Origin: Chromatiaceae bacterium | GTDB taxonomy: Bacteria > Pseudomonadota > Gammaproteobacteria > Chromatiales > Chromatiaceae | DNA: 41,354 bases | NCBI GenBank assembly: GCA_024235315.1 | Contig: JACKMP010000012.1 | Location: 1 to 41,354 of the forward strand | Direction of reading: 5' to 3' | Part shown: positions 40,616 to 41,354 of the stretch, in pieces | How the letters are laid out: the number at the start of each line of letters is the position of its first letter | Numbering within the stretch: the first letter of the stretch is position 1 | Made by a program: the position numbers and the translations under genes | Notes under the pieces: generated by a model | What the model saw: only the letters and a program-made list of their open reading frames with translations | What the model was told of the DNA's origin: nothing | Databases searched by the model: none

Positions 40616-41354
40616 CCCTGCAGGTAGTCACACTGCTCGGCAGCCAGGAAATCGCGCTGTGCCTCGGTCTCGACCCCTTCGGCAACCACTTCCATCCCCA
40701 GCGCATGGGCCAGCCGGATGATCGCCTGAACCAGCTTTTCATCGTTGGCGACCTTGCCGATGCCGGCAATGAACGACTGGTCGATCTTGATGTAGTCGAA
40801 CGGAAATCGCCGCAGGTGACTCAGCGAGGCCTGTCCGGTGCCGAAGTCGTCCAGTGCGATGCGCACGCCGCGGCTTTTCAGTTCGTGAAGCACGCGTGCC
40901 GCGGCCGTGAGGTCCGACTCCAGCGTGTCCTCGGTGATTTCGATGATCAATCGGGTGGGTGTCAGGCTGCCCTCGTCGATGCGGTCTAAAAGACGCTGGG
41001 CAAATGACTCGTCGTGCAGCAGACGCGCACTCAGATTGATCGACAGCACCGCATCATCCGACGGCCGTCGTGACTGCAGCTGGTCCAGTACCCAGTCGCT
41101 GATCGTACTGCACAGGCCGGCGTCGGCCAGCGCATCCATGAATGAGGCCGGGCGCAACATGCCCTGCTGCGCATGCGGCCAGCGCAGCAGTGACTCGTAA
41201 CTGTGGGTATGGCCATCAACCATCGCCACGACAGGTTGGAAATGCAGCTCCAGCTGGTGTTGCCGGACGGCCTCGCGCAGCTCGTTCTCCAGTGCGTGCT
41301 GGGCGGCTGCCTCAGCGGTCAGCTCGGCATCGACGAAGCGCAGGCTGGACCCGT
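40573..41354 (-). CDS. EAL-domain cyclic di-GMP phosphodiesterase (partial)
   Basis: The C-terminal part of a protein whose start lies beyond the right edge. The first residues seen (LRFVDAELTAEAA) look like the end of a GGDEF or PAS-GGDEF region, followed by a full EAL domain. Its residues are nearly all present: YESLLRW in place of EALLRW, INLSARLL, IIEITED, ALDDFGTG, IKIDQSFI and EGVETEAQ. An active phosphodiesterase is expected, although the signature itself reads ESL. It would degrade cyclic di-GMP made by enzymes such as the cyclase at 36219-37352. Confidence 0.93.
   Translation of the reverse strand, partial: GSSLRFVDAELTAEAAAQHALENELREAVRQHQLELHFQPVVAMVDGHTHSYESLLRWPHAQQGMLRPASFMDALADAGLCSTISDWVLDQLQSRRPSDDAVLSINLSARLLHDESFAQRLLDRIDEGSLTPTRLIIEITEDTLESDLTAAARVLHELKSRGVRIALDDFGTGQASLSHLRRFPFDYIKIDQSFIAGIGKVANDEKLVQAIIRLAHALGMEVVAEGVETEAQRDFLAAEQCDYLQGYLVGVPAAGSESR

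Noticed and set aside
1..41354. CRISPR arrays, phage genes, rRNA or further tRNAs.
   Set aside because: I read for regularly spaced repeats, structural phage genes and other cloverleafs and saw none.

Overview
The window looks like the chromosome of a GC-rich, sulfur-oxidising gammaproteobacterium. The mutY-yggX pair is typical of that class, soxB points to thiosulfate oxidation, and CysQ, MtgA, a YrfG-like phosphatase and a DUF484-GGDEF protein fit the same background. I cannot name a species. Nearly all intergenic gaps are short and many neighbours overlap by 4 bases (ATGA, GTGA, TTGA), so most genes sit in tight operons.

Layout. 1-2758: the end of a peptidoglycan-binding protein, an SCO1/SenC copper protein, a DUF2007 zinc-ribbon protein coupled to mutY and yggX, and tRNA-Phe(GAA). 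2759-6141: the only clearly decayed stretch, about 2 kb with no recognisable gene followed by a wrecked IS3-family element (4821-5869). 6142-14661: a NIT-like helical protein, a 2-oxoglutarate dehydrogenase E1 gene without its usual partners, a MacA/MacB-type efflux operon split into three genes, and UDP-glucuronate decarboxylase. 14759-18030: soxB and a HupE/UreJ-like membrane protein. 18216-22973: an overlapping three-gene operon of a ThDP enzyme, a GT2-like glycosyltransferase and a CapK-type adenylate-forming enzyme, with no pathway I recognise.

23015-34811 is the most interesting part. Cyanase (cynS, minus strand) diverges from an ABC importer (ATPase, Tat-type binding protein, permease). 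These are followed by a NifA-like sigma-54 activator and then by OsmC, an acyl-CoA-dehydrogenase-fold flavoprotein, DUF302, a rubredoxin fused to its reductase, and an isoaspartyl-peptidase-type hydrolase. Four good sigma-54 promoters (-24/-12) lie before cynS, the importer, the activator gene and osmC. The same regulatory gaps hold GACA-N4-6-GACA repeats that could be the activator's binding sites. I infer one self-contained sigma-54 regulon that imports a small nitrogen compound (cyanate or a cyanate precursor), breaks it down to ammonia and CO2, and couples this to a redox module of unknown chemistry. Downstream is a [NiFe]-hydrogenase small subunit with a C-terminal c-type haem motif but no large subunit nearby, coupled to an EF-hand protein.

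34952-41354: MtgA, a possible 58-residue gene, a diguanylate cyclase, a DUF4124 protein, a tandem-thioredoxin protein coupled to cysQ, a HAD phosphatase, and the C-terminal part of an EAL phosphodiesterase running off the end of the window.
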